From a virus, in the IMG/VR virus record IMGVR_UViG_3300010373_000018, positions 1 through 43,501 of that record: a stretch of DNA of 43,501 nt, one strand, 5' to 3'. The position numbers and the translations under genes were made by a program. The notes below the pieces were generated by a model that saw only the letters and a list, made by a program, of their open reading frames with translations, did no database searches and was not told the DNA's origin. Each line of letters begins with the position of its first letter. Position 1 is the stretch's first letter. This document shows positions 20,262 through 27,945 of the stretch, piece after piece.

Positions 20262-21102
20262 CGGATTAACAAAAATCGAAAAATACACTGCGATCCAAAA
20301 ATTGGAAATGTGTATTGAAATATTCGATACCCCAATGGTTAGGGATGTTGATGACAAAACATTGAATGCTGTTCTTCTTGCATCCATCGTAAAAGCAAAT
20401 GATGACCTAGGTTTTAATGCTGACCCAAAAAAATTGAATCATCTTTTTTCAGGGATATGTGAGGAAGTAAAAAGATCATCGCCTAACATTAGAATTGGAG
20501 AAATACCTATCGCAATAAACAAAGGAGTTTTAGGGGAGTATGGCGACTTTATGGGATTATCTATAGTAACAGTTGTAAAATTCTTAAAAGCTCACTACGT
20601 AAGCTTAAAACGATCAGAAATCGCAAAGCAGATCGCTCCTAAGGAAGAAGAAAAGCCAATACCAACAAAAGAACAACAATTGGAACTAGCAAAGCAGCAC
20701 CTGCTGGACAGCTTTAGGCGCTTCAAAGAATTAGGGGACATTGGTTATTCAGCAGTTTACTTATACCGATATCTCAATGAAGATTTTAAGGTGATTTCTT
20801 TCACAAATGAAATCAAGTGGCAGATTTATTACCGAGCTATTCTAGGAGTGAAAAACCAAAGGGATTTAGGAACTATCAAAACAGTTATTAACAGCATTCC
20901 AAAAAAGGATTTCACATTGCTGAATGAGTTTATCAAAACCTATCCTGATGAAATAGAATGCGCGAAACAGGTTGCCGGAACTATTAAGAAAAAAGAACTA
21001 CTTGTTGCAATTAAAAATGAATCTGAAAGACTTGCTTTAATAAGGTTTTACAGTGATTTAGTTGAGATAGGAACAGAATTAAGTGAATTATTAAACGAAT
21101 AA
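20254..21102 (+). CDS. Replication-cassette protein, possible helicase loader
   Basis: 282 residues, mostly helical, with no Walker motif. The N-terminal half (LTKIEKYTAIQKLEMCIEIFDTPMVRDVDDKTLNAVLLASIVKAN...IRIGEIPIAINKGVLGEYGDFMGLSIVTVVKFLKAHYVSLKR) resembles proteins found beside DnaB-type loaders in Bacteroidetes phages. It overlaps the O-like gene by 8 nt, the position of lambda P. The loader role is inference from synteny. Confidence 0.6.
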   Translation: MDNGLTKIEKYTAIQKLEMCIEIFDTPMVRDVDDKTLNAVLLASIVKANDDLGFNADPKKLNHLFSGICEEVKRSSPNIRIGEIPIAINKGVLGEYGDFMGLSIVTVVKFLKAHYVSLKRSEIAKQIAPKEEEKPIPTKEQQLELAKQHLLDSFRRFKELGDIGYSAVYLYRYLNEDFKVISFTNEIKWQIYYRAILGVKNQRDLGTIKTVINSIPKKDFTLLNEFIKTYPDEIECAKQVAGTIKKKELLVAIKNESERLALIRFYSDLVEIGTELSELLNE

Positions 21103-21103
21103 C

Positions 21104-21553
21104 ATGAAACAGAATTTAGAAAATGTACACGTGATAATATATTCACGTAAAATGCTTAATAGAGCAGTATCATTGCTTAAAAGCGAAGGCCAAACAGTTA
21201 GTCATGACATAATTGAAAGCTATTACAAAGGTTTAAACATATTACAGTATTTAGATTTCAAAGGTGGCACTCCCCATTTCGATCTGTATCGAACGGTTTT
21301 TGACGATAATGAAAGTCAAGAAATTACTTTGACTCAACTTATTGAAATGGTTATTTCTTTGGAGGACAAGCCAACTGTAATGATTGGCGATTGGCTTTAT
21401 GTTGAGTTAATCAAACATCCTGAAAATGGTTTTTCGGTAATGAAGGTTGAACATCAGTACACAGCTGATTCCTTTAACAGTATTGATAGTCCTCACAAGG
21501 TTAAAATAATTGATTCTAACCTTGTAGAAGAATTAAGAAAAGGATTCTTATGA
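21104..21553 (+). CDS. Early protein, unknown function
   Basis: 149 residues with a helical N-terminus (SRKMLNRAVSLLKSEGQTVSHDIIESYYKGLNILQYL) and a strand-rich C-terminus (VMIGDWLYVELIKHPENGFSVMKVEHQY). It overlaps the RusA gene by 4 nt (ATGA), suggesting coupled translation. No recognised family. Confidence 0.65.
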   Translation: MKQNLENVHVIIYSRKMLNRAVSLLKSEGQTVSHDIIESYYKGLNILQYLDFKGGTPHFDLYRTVFDDNESQEITLTQLIEMVISLEDKPTVMIGDWLYVELIKHPENGFSVMKVEHQYTADSFNSIDSPHKVKIIDSNLVEELRKGFL

Positions 21554-21873
21554 TAATCATCCCGATTAAGCCACTATCAGTTAATGAATGTTGGCAGGGC
21601 CAACGCTTTAAAACACCAAAATACAAAGCATACGAAAAATATGTGCTTTTATCATTACCTCCTCTTAAACTACCATCACCACCACTTAAAATTTCCTTTG
21701 AATTCGGTTTATCCTCTTCTCTTTCAGACTGGGACAACCCAGTAAAGCCTTTACAGGATATTCTTCAAAAAAAATACGGTTTTGATGACAAGCACATAAT
21801 CAGAGCTGAGGTTGATAAGATCAAAGTGAGCAAAGGAAAAGAATATTTCAAATTTAAAATAGAATCAATATGA
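21550..21873 (+). CDS. rusA: RusA-like Holliday junction resolvase
   Basis: 107 residues. The family signature SDWDNPVKPLQD...YGFDDKHI gives acidic residues D60, D62, D70 and D79/D80 and a lysine K66, matching RusA's D70, D72, K76 and D91 pattern in order. The N-terminal PIKPLSVNECWQGQRFKTPKYKAYEKY is also typical. It would cut Holliday junctions made by Erf-driven recombination before packaging. Confidence 0.9.
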   Translation: MIIIPIKPLSVNECWQGQRFKTPKYKAYEKYVLLSLPPLKLPSPPLKISFEFGLSSSLSDWDNPVKPLQDILQKKYGFDDKHIIRAEVDKIKVSKGKEYFKFKIESI

Positions 21874-22034
21874 AAGCACCGGAAGTTATTTTAATTGTCC
21901 TTTGGACTTTAAGTTTATGCATAAACTTTATTAAGCACGGAGACCCTAAAGATGGGGAATACAATTTTTGGATTGAATTAATTAGTGTTTTCATTGCTTA
22001 CTTATTTTTTAGATGGGCAGGCTTATTCATTTAG
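21870..22034 (+). CDS. Small two-helix membrane protein
   Basis: 54 residues beginning MKAPEVILIVLWTLSLCINF, then a polar loop with KHGDPKDGEYNFW and a second helix IELISVFIAYLFFRWAGLFI. It overlaps the rusA stop by 4 nt (ATGA) and ends 1 nt before the next gene. Small membrane proteins with such a KHG-x-P-K-x-G-x-YNFW loop recur in Bacteroidetes phages, but their function is unknown. Confidence 0.65.
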   Translation: MKAPEVILIVLWTLSLCINFIKHGDPKDGEYNFWIELISVFIAYLFFRWAGLFI

Positions 22035-22035
22035 C

Positions 22036-22434
22036 ATGATAAAACGCAAAACATCTAAATGTATATCCTGCGGAAATACTCGGCAGATATATGCTAAAAA
22101 GATGTGTGGCTACTGTTATCAAAACCAATCAAAGAAAACTCCATTAAAAAAGCCTACCAAGCCGATCGCTAAATTATCAAAAAAGTCATTAGACAACCTC
22201 AGGCGATATCGCACACTTCGAGACATCTTCTTAAAAGAAAATCCAATCTGCATGTATCCAGGATGCAAATGCAGAGAAGTAACGCTTCATCACTCACGAG
22301 GACGAATCGGAAGCTTTTTAACAGACAAAAGGTACTTCAAATCTCTTTGCTGGCCACACCATCAGTACATCGAACAAAACCCAGACCTAGCCAAAAAGTT
22401 AGGTCTTTCTTATTTCAGATTAAAAACAATTTAA
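22036..22434 (+). CDS. Zinc-binding HNH-like nuclease protein
   Basis: About 132 residues from the ATG at 22036. Two CxxC pairs at the N-terminus (KCISCG and MCGYC) suggest a zinc ribbon. A second block CMYPGCKCREVTLHHSRGRIGSFL...KSLCWPHHQYIEQNP has the C-x-C, His-His and C-x-x-H-H pattern of an HNH/NinG-type nuclease. Its location after RusA suggests a recombination or junction-processing nuclease. A fraction of HNH residues are displaced from consensus, so activity is not certain. Confidence 0.7.
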   Translation: MIKRKTSKCISCGNTRQIYAKKMCGYCYQNQSKKTPLKKPTKPIAKLSKKSLDNLRRYRTLRDIFLKENPICMYPGCKCREVTLHHSRGRIGSFLTDKRYFKSLCWPHHQYIEQNPDLAKKLGLSYFRLKTI

Positions 22435-22493
22435 ATCATAAAAAATGAAAACAACAAACTAAATTTCATTTATAGTGAAATACAATAAATTAC

Positions 22494-22682
22494 TTATAAA
22501 CTTTTAAAAATTGAATAAAGAATAAGTAGGGCGAATACAACACCCTGTATAATAAAATAAAACGATTTGATTTTAAAGGTAATTGACATATCATTTCTAA
22601 TATCAGATTTAAGGGATCTATAACCCAGATAAGCAAAAAATAAAAAGATAATTACAAAACCTATGCGCTCTAAAATATACAT
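22494..22682 (-). CDS. Small two-helix membrane protein, opposite strand (A)
   Basis: 62 residues with a first helix (RIGFVIIFLFFAYLGY), a charged loop (RSLKSDIRND) and a second helix (YFIIQGVVFALLILYSIF). It is transcribed against the surrounding early operon. It shares the helix-charged loop-helix plan with genes B and C (24284-24478 and 24097-24267). Function unknown; possibly lysogen-expressed. Confidence 0.55.
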   Translation of the reverse strand: MYILERIGFVIIFLFFAYLGYRSLKSDIRNDMSITFKIKSFYFIIQGVVFALLILYSIFKSL

Positions 22683-22708
22683 GGGGCAATTTAATAAAAA
22701 AACAGATT

Positions 22709-23158
22709 ATGAATACTAAACAAGTAAACAAAGACAATTTCTTCGTGGCAACAACCGCGTTGTTTTCGAAAGTTGATGGAATAATAGAGCGTGAAGCTGA
22801 TCATGTTTCCTTTGCTAATGCTATTCGCAGCCATACCGTTATACAATACATTTCGGAAAGTAAAATAGCTGAAATTAGAGAGATAGACACTGATGGTAGC
22901 TACTATAGTCAAGAATACCCAATTGTAGCTTTTTGGAAAAACAAAGAGGGTGGTGTAAACTTTCTTCTGCAAACTGATAAGATATCATCTCGCTACTGGT
23001 ATGACGAAAGTGGTGTTTATCGTGAGTCCGATCACTGGGGGAATGTTCGTCATTGCCAGTGGGAATTACCTGATCATGTAGAAGGTGAAACCGTGATTGG
23101 TTTTTGTAAGTGGGAAGATTTTAAGATGGTTGAGGAAAGCGAGGTAACTAATGGATAA
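22709..23158 (+). CDS. Early protein, unknown function (member 1 of a junction-repeat group)
   Basis: 149 residues, ending ESEVTNG. The sequence has aromatic-rich strands (YYSQEYPIVAFWKNKEGGVNFLLQTDKISSRYWYDESGVYRESDHW) and a final HVEGETVIGFCKWEDFKMVEESEVTNG. It overlaps the next gene by 8 nt. The junction contains GAAAGCGAGGT followed by ATG, a sequence repeated at the next junction. No recognised family. Confidence 0.65.
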   Translation: MNTKQVNKDNFFVATTALFSKVDGIIEREADHVSFANAIRSHTVIQYISESKIAEIREIDTDGSYYSQEYPIVAFWKNKEGGVNFLLQTDKISSRYWYDESGVYRESDHWGNVRHCQWELPDHVEGETVIGFCKWEDFKMVEESEVTNG

Positions 23159-23525
23159 GCTAACAATTCCCCAAGCCTTAGAACAAGGCTATACCCACTA
23201 CAACGTTTATCAGGAAGAAGAAGTTGGAAAGCTCGAGCATCTTGTTGAAAATGGCGTTGAAGAATACAACCGAGGTAAAAAGGTTGTTTTGATGTCCAAG
23301 ACTACAATAACATTCAGCATAAGTGCTGATACTATCCAGCAATTACTCACTGACTACATAAGCGGTCAAGAAGATTTCGCAATGGAAGACGATACTCTTT
23401 ATGATGAGCTTGATGTTGCTGACTTCGATAAGATTGCAGAAATGGTTAACGTGGGCTTCAAAACAGGTTTTATGTTTCCTACAGATATCGAACTGATTTT
23501 AGAAAGCGAGGTTACTAATGACTAA
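23151..23525 (+). CDS. Early protein, unknown function (member 2 of a junction-repeat group)
   Basis: 124 residues beginning MDKLTIPQALEQGYTHYNVYQEEEVGKLEHLVENG, ending ESEVTND. It is very acidic in the middle (EDFAMEDDTLYDELDVADFDKI). The start lies inside the same repeated junction as the end. It overlaps both neighbours by 8 nt. No recognised family, but the plan of short coupled genes suggests a small accessory block. Confidence 0.6.
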   Translation: MDKLTIPQALEQGYTHYNVYQEEEVGKLEHLVENGVEEYNRGKKVVLMSKTTITFSISADTIQQLLTDYISGQEDFAMEDDTLYDELDVADFDKIAEMVNVGFKTGFMFPTDIELILESEVTND

Positions 23526-24135
23526 GCTAACTAATTTTCGATTACTGGGTACTGATGTAATCCTTCAAGACTACGAAGACGGAAAGGGTAAGATCATATT
23601 ATCGAATGATGATTATGATTACAATCTATCATACTACTGGGGATCAATGGGACAAGGATATGACTTAAAGAAGTTCCTATTAAAAACGGATGACAGTTAC
23701 TTGATTAATAAGCTTGGTCAACGTTCTAACGATGGCCCTATTAATATCAAAAAGACAATGGTTGCTGTTCGAAAATATATTAAGACTGATACTTATTGGC
23801 GGTTCTATATGAATTTAGAAGCTGACAAAGAGCTGAGAGATGCTTTAAATAATGTGCAAAGGTTCTCAGGTTGTCAAAATGAATTTGTACACATGATGCA
23901 GAATCTTGATGTTGATTTTCCAAAAAATGGACGATATCATGAGTATGAAAGTGATTTTAAGGATATGACTAAATCTATATCCTGTGAACCTTGGTATTTC
24001 ATTGTAAATGATGAACCTGCTGTAAATATTTGGCTAGGTAAGTTCTTACCCAAGCTAAGAAAATATTTAAGAAAGGAAAGTGAGGTACAAGATGAATTAT
24101 TTAAATCCGACAAAGGCGTCAAAAATGATCAATAG
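23518..24135 (+). CDS. Early protein, unknown function (member 3 of a junction-repeat group)
   Basis: 205 residues, acidic and aromatic. It begins MTKLTNFRLLGTDVI and has an internal KTMVAVRKYIKTDTYWRFYMNLEADKELRDALNN helix pair. Its 3' end again holds GAAAGTGAGGTACAAGATG, a partial third copy of the junction repeat. The last 39 nt overlap a minus-strand membrane gene tail to tail. No recognised family. Confidence 0.6.
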   Translation: MTKLTNFRLLGTDVILQDYEDGKGKIILSNDDYDYNLSYYWGSMGQGYDLKKFLLKTDDSYLINKLGQRSNDGPINIKKTMVAVRKYIKTDTYWRFYMNLEADKELRDALNNVQRFSGCQNEFVHMMQNLDVDFPKNGRYHEYESDFKDMTKSISCEPWYFIVNDEPAVNIWLGKFLPKLRKYLRKESEVQDELFKSDKGVKNDQ

Positions 24136-24267
24136 AATGACAAAGACACCTAGAGCAATAGGCCTAGTATACCAATAGGATGGTTCACCCATTCTTTTCA
24201 TAATGTAGCCAACTACTATACAAAAAACTGAAATTACTAATCCAGAAACATGGTCATCGGTCATCAT
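24097..24267 (-). CDS. Small two-helix membrane protein, opposite strand (C)
   Basis: 56 residues beginning MMTDDHVSGLVISVFCIVV, with a first helix (GLVISVFCIVVGY), a loop (KRMGEPSYWYTRP) and a second helix (IALGVFVILLIIFDAFVGF). It lies 16 nt after gene B on the same strand, so the two may form a unit. It overlaps the 3' end of the 24135 gene by 39 nt. Same plan as gene A. Confidence 0.55.
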   Translation of the reverse strand: MMTDDHVSGLVISVFCIVVGYIMKRMGEPSYWYTRPIALGVFVILLIIFDAFVGFK

Positions 24268-24283
24268 GAAAGATAAAATAGAA

Positions 24284-24478
24284 TTAAATAAGATAAGATT
24301 TCATGAAGTAAGCTAGTGCAATTAATATGCAGATTGAACTCCATAGAAAGAGGATGAAATAATTAGTTCTATAGGCAATGTGCTCTACTTTCTTTTTAGG
24401 ATTTTTTAAATCATTGATTGACAATCCTAATCCGAAAAGGCCGACAACAATTAAAAATATATAAAATTCAATATCCAT
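24284..24478 (-). CDS. Small two-helix membrane protein, opposite strand (B)
   Basis: 64 residues from the ATG at 24476-24478. A first helix (FYIFLIVVGLFGLGL), a lysine-rich loop (NDLKNPKKKVEH) and a second helix (NYFILFLWSSICILIALAYF) give the same plan as genes A and C. A TTG start 6 nt upstream is possible. It starts 5 nt from the divergent 24484 gene, so promoters, if present, lie inside coding DNA. Confidence 0.55.
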   Translation of the reverse strand: MDIEFYIFLIVVGLFGLGLSINDLKNPKKKVEHIAYRTNYFILFLWSSICILIALAYFMKSYLI

Positions 24479-24483
24479 TTCCA

Positions 24484-24732
24484 ATGGATAAATATAGTAA
24501 ACAAATGGAAAATAAACTATACAGAGAGGTAAGCGTAACTGATCGCTTGCCTCCTACATCTGGATATTTCCTTACAGATAAAGGTAAAAGAGCTTTTAAT
24601 AAATACGTCGAAGTATGGCAAAATAATGCCAATGAAGACGGTGTTAAGTATTGGCTTGAAGAAATAGATCTCGAAATAAGCGACAATCCGGATCTAAATC
24701 AACCAAGGCCACAATTAAAGTTGGGCATATAA
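24484..24732 (+). CDS. Small early protein, unknown function
   Basis: 82 residues from the ATG at 24484; a start at 24505 is also possible. The segment YREVSVTDRLPPTSGYFLTDKGKRAFNK resembles the DUF551-like W-x-x-V-x-x-R-L-P pattern common in phage accessory proteins. The C-terminus is acidic then proline/glutamine-rich. Function unknown. Confidence 0.55.
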   Translation: MDKYSKQMENKLYREVSVTDRLPPTSGYFLTDKGKRAFNKYVEVWQNNANEDGVKYWLEEIDLEISDNPDLNQPRPQLKLGI

Positions 24733-24742
24733 ATCAAATAAT

Positions 24743-24922
24743 ATGAGCTACAAAATAAGAGATAAAGCATTAGCCATACAGTTGTTGTGCGCTGGCATTC
24801 CTCAAAACAGAGTAGCTCGGATAGTAAACTGTAGCCCTCAATCAATAAACTACTGGTTTAGTCAGTATAGAGGCTACAGAGGTGACAACATAGAATTAAT
24901 AATCAAACAAAGTAAAGTATGA
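24743..24922 (+). CDS. Small helix-turn-helix protein coupled to the methyltransferase gene
   Basis: 59 residues. A helix-turn-helix of the transposase/Trp-repressor type is visible: DKALAIQLLCAGIPQNRVAR then IVNCSPQSINYWFSQYRGYRG. It overlaps the methyltransferase start by 4 nt (ATGA), so the pair is probably co-translated. It may control the methyltransferase gene, like the small C proteins of restriction-modification systems, or direct replication or packaging DNA contacts. No restriction enzyme is adjacent. Confidence 0.6.
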   Translation: MSYKIRDKALAIQLLCAGIPQNRVARIVNCSPQSINYWFSQYRGYRGDNIELIIKQSKV

Positions 24923-26364
24923 TAAAGATAGGATCAGATTTTAGCGGTGTAGGTGCATTCAATCAAGCGCTGCTAAGTCTAAATATAGAATATAAAGAAG
25001 TTTATGCCTGTGACATGGATAAGTACGCGCGTCAAACTTATGTCCACAACTATGGATCACCAGAATATTATCCTGAAAATGTATATGATCGAGTTATTCC
25101 GCAAGAACCATTAGATATTTACATGACATCACCACCATGTCAATCATTCAGTTTAGCAGGAAAACGTAAAGGTGAAGATGATAAAAGAGGTGTTCTGTTC
25201 TATAACTCTCACGAGTTCATAATGAAAAATCAACCTCGATATTTCATTTTTGAAAATGTCAAAGGACTATTAAGTGATGATAATGGAAATACTTTTAATA
25301 AATGGGTCCAGTATTTAGGAGGAAAATCCGTTAATGGACTTCCTACATTATTTCCTCATCCTGAATCAGTGCACTATCATCTTTACTGGAAAGTTTTAAA
25401 TGCAAAAAATTACGACATACCACAAAACAGGGAACGTGTATTTCTAATAGGCATTCGCGATGATTCAGATAACAATTTCTCATTCCCAAAAGAAGTTTTT
25501 TTATCAAAAAGGTTAAGAGATATTCTTGAACAAAATGTAGATGAAAAGTATTATTTAAGCGATTTAATGACTAAAGGATTGATGTCTAATGGCAATAATA
25601 CATTCATTAATCAAAATACTCAAGCATCACAAGTTTTTACAGATAATTCAATTTTTCAAACGTTATGTTCAGGTACACATGGATATGCCAATGGATATGT
25701 TAACATAAAATCTGCTACTAAAATAGGATTTGAAACTGCAGAAATTGGAGAAGATTCTATCAACATTTCTGATCTATGGTCTGAAACAATTAGAGGTAAG
25801 GTAGGTAAAAAGTGTGCACAGACTATTAAAACACATCCAAGTCAAGGTATTGCAATTGGAGCAATTAGAGGAAGAAATCCTAATAAGCCAAAATCACGAA
25901 TAACTGGTGCCGAAACCGTACAAATGTTAGAGGTTAACAATAATGGAACTTCAAATACCTTAACAACAGTTCAAAAGGACAATGTAGTAATTGAACAAAT
26001 ATCAAGTACAAATAAGAAAGGTTATATGCATCAGATAGGTTCACTATACCAAAACAACAGTGATGCAGGCAGGATTTATTCGGACAATGGTATAAGTTGC
26101 ACAATAAAATCAGAAGGTGGTGGATTAGGCGCAAAAACAGGATTATACAAAATCGGTTTTCGCATTCGCAGATTAACCCCCAGGGAATGCTTTAGACTAA
26201 TGGACTTCCCTGATTCATTCACATGGACGGTATCGGATAGTCAAGCATATAAACAAGCAGGAAATACAATATGTAAAGGCGTTTTGGCTGCTATAATTTC
26301 AAAGTTAAATCTAAAACAAATTAAAAACAGAACACATGCTATTAACATTTTTGAAAAACGGTGA
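24919..26364 (+). CDS. DNA (cytosine-5) methyltransferase
   Basis: 481 residues. Motif I GSDFSGVGAF (5-14), motif IV SPPCQSFSLAG with the catalytic Cys74, motif VI ENVK (E112), motif VIII PQNRERVFLIG, motif IX RLTPRECFRLMDFPDSF and motif X YKQAGNTICKGVL are all present. The target recognition region (about 215-410) is large and contains the repeats GAIRGRNPNKPKSRITGAETVQML and NGTSNTLTTVQKDNVVI seen in phage-borne methyltransferases. It would protect phage DNA from host restriction. There is no cognate endonuclease nearby. Specificity cannot be read from sequence. Confidence 0.93.
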   Translation: MIKIGSDFSGVGAFNQALLSLNIEYKEVYACDMDKYARQTYVHNYGSPEYYPENVYDRVIPQEPLDIYMTSPPCQSFSLAGKRKGEDDKRGVLFYNSHEFIMKNQPRYFIFENVKGLLSDDNGNTFNKWVQYLGGKSVNGLPTLFPHPESVHYHLYWKVLNAKNYDIPQNRERVFLIGIRDDSDNNFSFPKEVFLSKRLRDILEQNVDEKYYLSDLMTKGLMSNGNNTFINQNTQASQVFTDNSIFQTLCSGTHGYANGYVNIKSATKIGFETAEIGEDSINISDLWSETIRGKVGKKCAQTIKTHPSQGIAIGAIRGRNPNKPKSRITGAETVQMLEVNNNGTSNTLTTVQKDNVVIEQISSTNKKGYMHQIGSLYQNNSDAGRIYSDNGISCTIKSEGGGLGAKTGLYKIGFRIRRLTPRECFRLMDFPDSFTWTVSDSQAYKQAGNTICKGVLAAIISKLNLKQIKNRTHAINIFEKR

Positions 26365-26599
26365 TTACATTCCTGTTGCTTATACTCAGAATGTAACTAA
26401 CAAGATTAGGCTCGGATCAGAACTAACGATATGCGTACATGAAAAGTACGCTTACCTCGATTTGTTCACAAAAGATGAAATAAAAATAAACTACGACCTA
26501 GCTAGAGCCTATGTTGAAATAGGCTTAGTTACGTGCACAGGCGGAAATATTGAAAATGGAGAGAGACAATACGTACTTAATCAAATAACCATCAAATAA
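26336..26599 (+). CDS. Small early protein, unknown function
   Basis: 87 residues, overlapping the methyltransferase by 29 nt. It has a strand-rich pattern (TYNVTNKIRLGSELTIC is approximate; observed core IRLGSELTICVHEKYAYLDL) and a helix DLARAYVEIGLV. It may be a small beta domain. No recognised family. Confidence 0.5.
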   Translation: MLLTFLKNGDYIPVAYTQNVTNKIRLGSELTICVHEKYAYLDLFTKDEIKINYDLARAYVEIGLVTCTGGNIENGERQYVLNQITIK

Positions 26600-26603
26600 G
26601 ATT

Positions 26604-26924
26604 ATGAATCAAATGCTAAGCTCAAAAAAAGTAACCGCAAAGAAGTCGCATAGATGTGACTTCTGCGGTATGCCTGTAGATATCGGTCAACAATACAATC
26701 GATCATTCAACGTAGGTGACTCAGCGTTTACATGGAAGTCTCATTTACATTGCGATAAGCTAGTTGAAAAGATCGTCGTTTGGGATGATCTTGACGACGG
26801 TTGCTCTTCCGATGACTTCTGGCGACATGTAACAGCTGAATGGGAGAAAATAAACAATAAAAATTCAACAGGACAATCTTACAGGCAAATGCTTGAAGAT
26901 GTCCGAAAATATCATGAGATATGA
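26604..26924 (+). CDS. Small zinc-finger-like protein
   Basis: 106 residues. HRCDFCGMPVDIGQQYNRSF and a later SHLHCDKLVEK provide C-x2-C and H-x-C pairs that can hold one zinc ion, in the manner of treble-clef fingers. The rest is acidic and helical, with two tryptophans in VVWDDLDDGCSSDDFWRH. Possible DNA or protein contact role; unknown. Confidence 0.6.
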   Translation: MNQMLSSKKVTAKKSHRCDFCGMPVDIGQQYNRSFNVGDSAFTWKSHLHCDKLVEKIVVWDDLDDGCSSDDFWRHVTAEWEKINNKNSTGQSYRQMLEDVRKYHEI

Positions 26925-26944
26925 CAATAGACGATGGAAACAGC

Positions 26945-27217
26945 TTAGATCATCTTTTTTAATCTATAGTCTATTTCATATATAACTGAATCAATTTCGT
27001 CAATAATAAAGTTGTTATTATTTGAATGGTGTAGTTCAGAATCCCATCCTTCAGAAACAGTAGAAAAACATGAAATCACTTCTTTTTCTGCTTTCATGGT
27101 ATTATACATACGACTGTAAATCTGTCGGCTATTTAGTCCTTTAATTGAATCTAAATATTTAGTGAATCTTGACTTAATATCAAGCAATTCGCCCCTTGAA
27201 TTTTCCGAATATAACAT
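26945..27217 (-). CDS. Small protein on the opposite strand, unknown function
   Basis: 90 residues from the ATG at 27215-27217 (MLYSENSRGELLDIKSRF). It is hydrophilic and helical, with SRMYNTMKAEKEVISCFSTVSEG and a C-terminal IIDEIDSVIYEIDYRLKKM. It lies between the zinc-finger gene and the HNH gene and is divergent from the latter. Amino acid composition is consistent with a real protein. No recognised family. Confidence 0.5.
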   Translation of the reverse strand: MLYSENSRGELLDIKSRFTKYLDSIKGLNSRQIYSRMYNTMKAEKEVISCFSTVSEGWDSELHHSNNNNFIIDEIDSVIYEIDYRLKKMI

Positions 27218-27233
27218 ATACGAATTTACCAAT

Positions 27234-27599
27234 ATGAAACTAAACAAACAACAACGCGAACATCTAAAACAAAAATACGGGGGTCGCTGCGCATATTGCG
27301 GTGATCTCCTACCCGACCGCTGGCATGCCGATCATATCGAGCCTATCGTAAGGAATTGGACTAACGGAACTTGTGAGCGACCAGAAAACAATAGAATCGA
27401 CAACTTTAATCCATCCTGCTCTAGTTGCAATATTGTTAAGAATTCATTAAGCTTAGAAAGCTTTAGACAGCTGATCGGGGGTTTTATAAAATCTTTGAAC
27501 CGAGATAGTACACAATACAAGTTCGCAAAACGTTATGGATTAGTGTCGGAGGTTCCAACAGAAGTTCAATTCTTTTTTGAGACATACGGAAACCCGTAA
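27234..27599 (+). CDS. HNH endonuclease
   Basis: 121 residues from the ATG at 27234. The domain has a CAYCG zinc knuckle (19-22), WHADHIEPIVRNW (catalytic-type Asp33-His34), then NRIDNFNPSCSSCNIVKNSLSL with the Asn and second CxxC pair. This is a classic HNH nuclease with both zinc pairs. In many HK97-like phages an HNH protein helps terminase cut DNA, but there it lies next to terS. Here it ends the early operon, so it may instead be a free-standing homing-type nuclease. Confidence 0.88.
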   Translation: MKLNKQQREHLKQKYGGRCAYCGDLLPDRWHADHIEPIVRNWTNGTCERPENNRIDNFNPSCSSCNIVKNSLSLESFRQLIGGFIKSLNRDSTQYKFAKRYGLVSEVPTEVQFFFETYGNP

Positions 27600-27945
27600 A
27601 CTCATCACATTTTAATTACTTAAATTTCAAATTATGAAAATCACACTGCTAACAGCTGAGGCTGGGCAAGCAATTTTTAGACACTTCTAAGGACAATATG
27701 CTGGTTAAAGGCACATTTAACCTAAACATTTAAGTGATATGTGATTATACTATTGATTATATCCTTTCAATGTATAAGTTTATTAGATTCAATATTACTT
27801 GTTACAATGTAAAATACATTAAGAGAAAATATGCAATTAAGCAATCGATTGATAATTATTTTCATTTATAAAAATGAAAAAATTATTGAAGCAAAGAATT
27901 ATTATGTTTAACTTATTACTTAATTATAAACTTAATTCAAAATTT
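27600..27945. other. Non-coding stretch before the secreted protein gene
   Basis: About 345 AT-rich bases. They include an 18-codon frame at 27633 (MKITLLTAEAGQAIF...) that looks like a gene remnant or noise, and no clear -33/-7 promoter, stem-loop or tRNA-like signal. A frame joining upstream of the next gene extends to 27874 but adds only a hydrophilic start before the signal peptide. It marks the boundary between the early operon and the accessory block. Confidence 0.4.

Noticed and set aside
19778-20335. 185-codon frame antisense to the replication gene
   Set aside because: Phe/Ser/Leu-rich with repeats mirroring the sense iterons; an antisense shadow.
24092-24178. 28-codon plus-strand frame after the third junction repeat
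   Set aside because: Too short to support as a gene and partly antisense to a membrane protein gene; mentioned only in the junction finding.
27633-27689. 18-codon frame MKITLLTAEAGQ...
   Set aside because: Too short and isolated; may be a remnant, but nothing supports expression.
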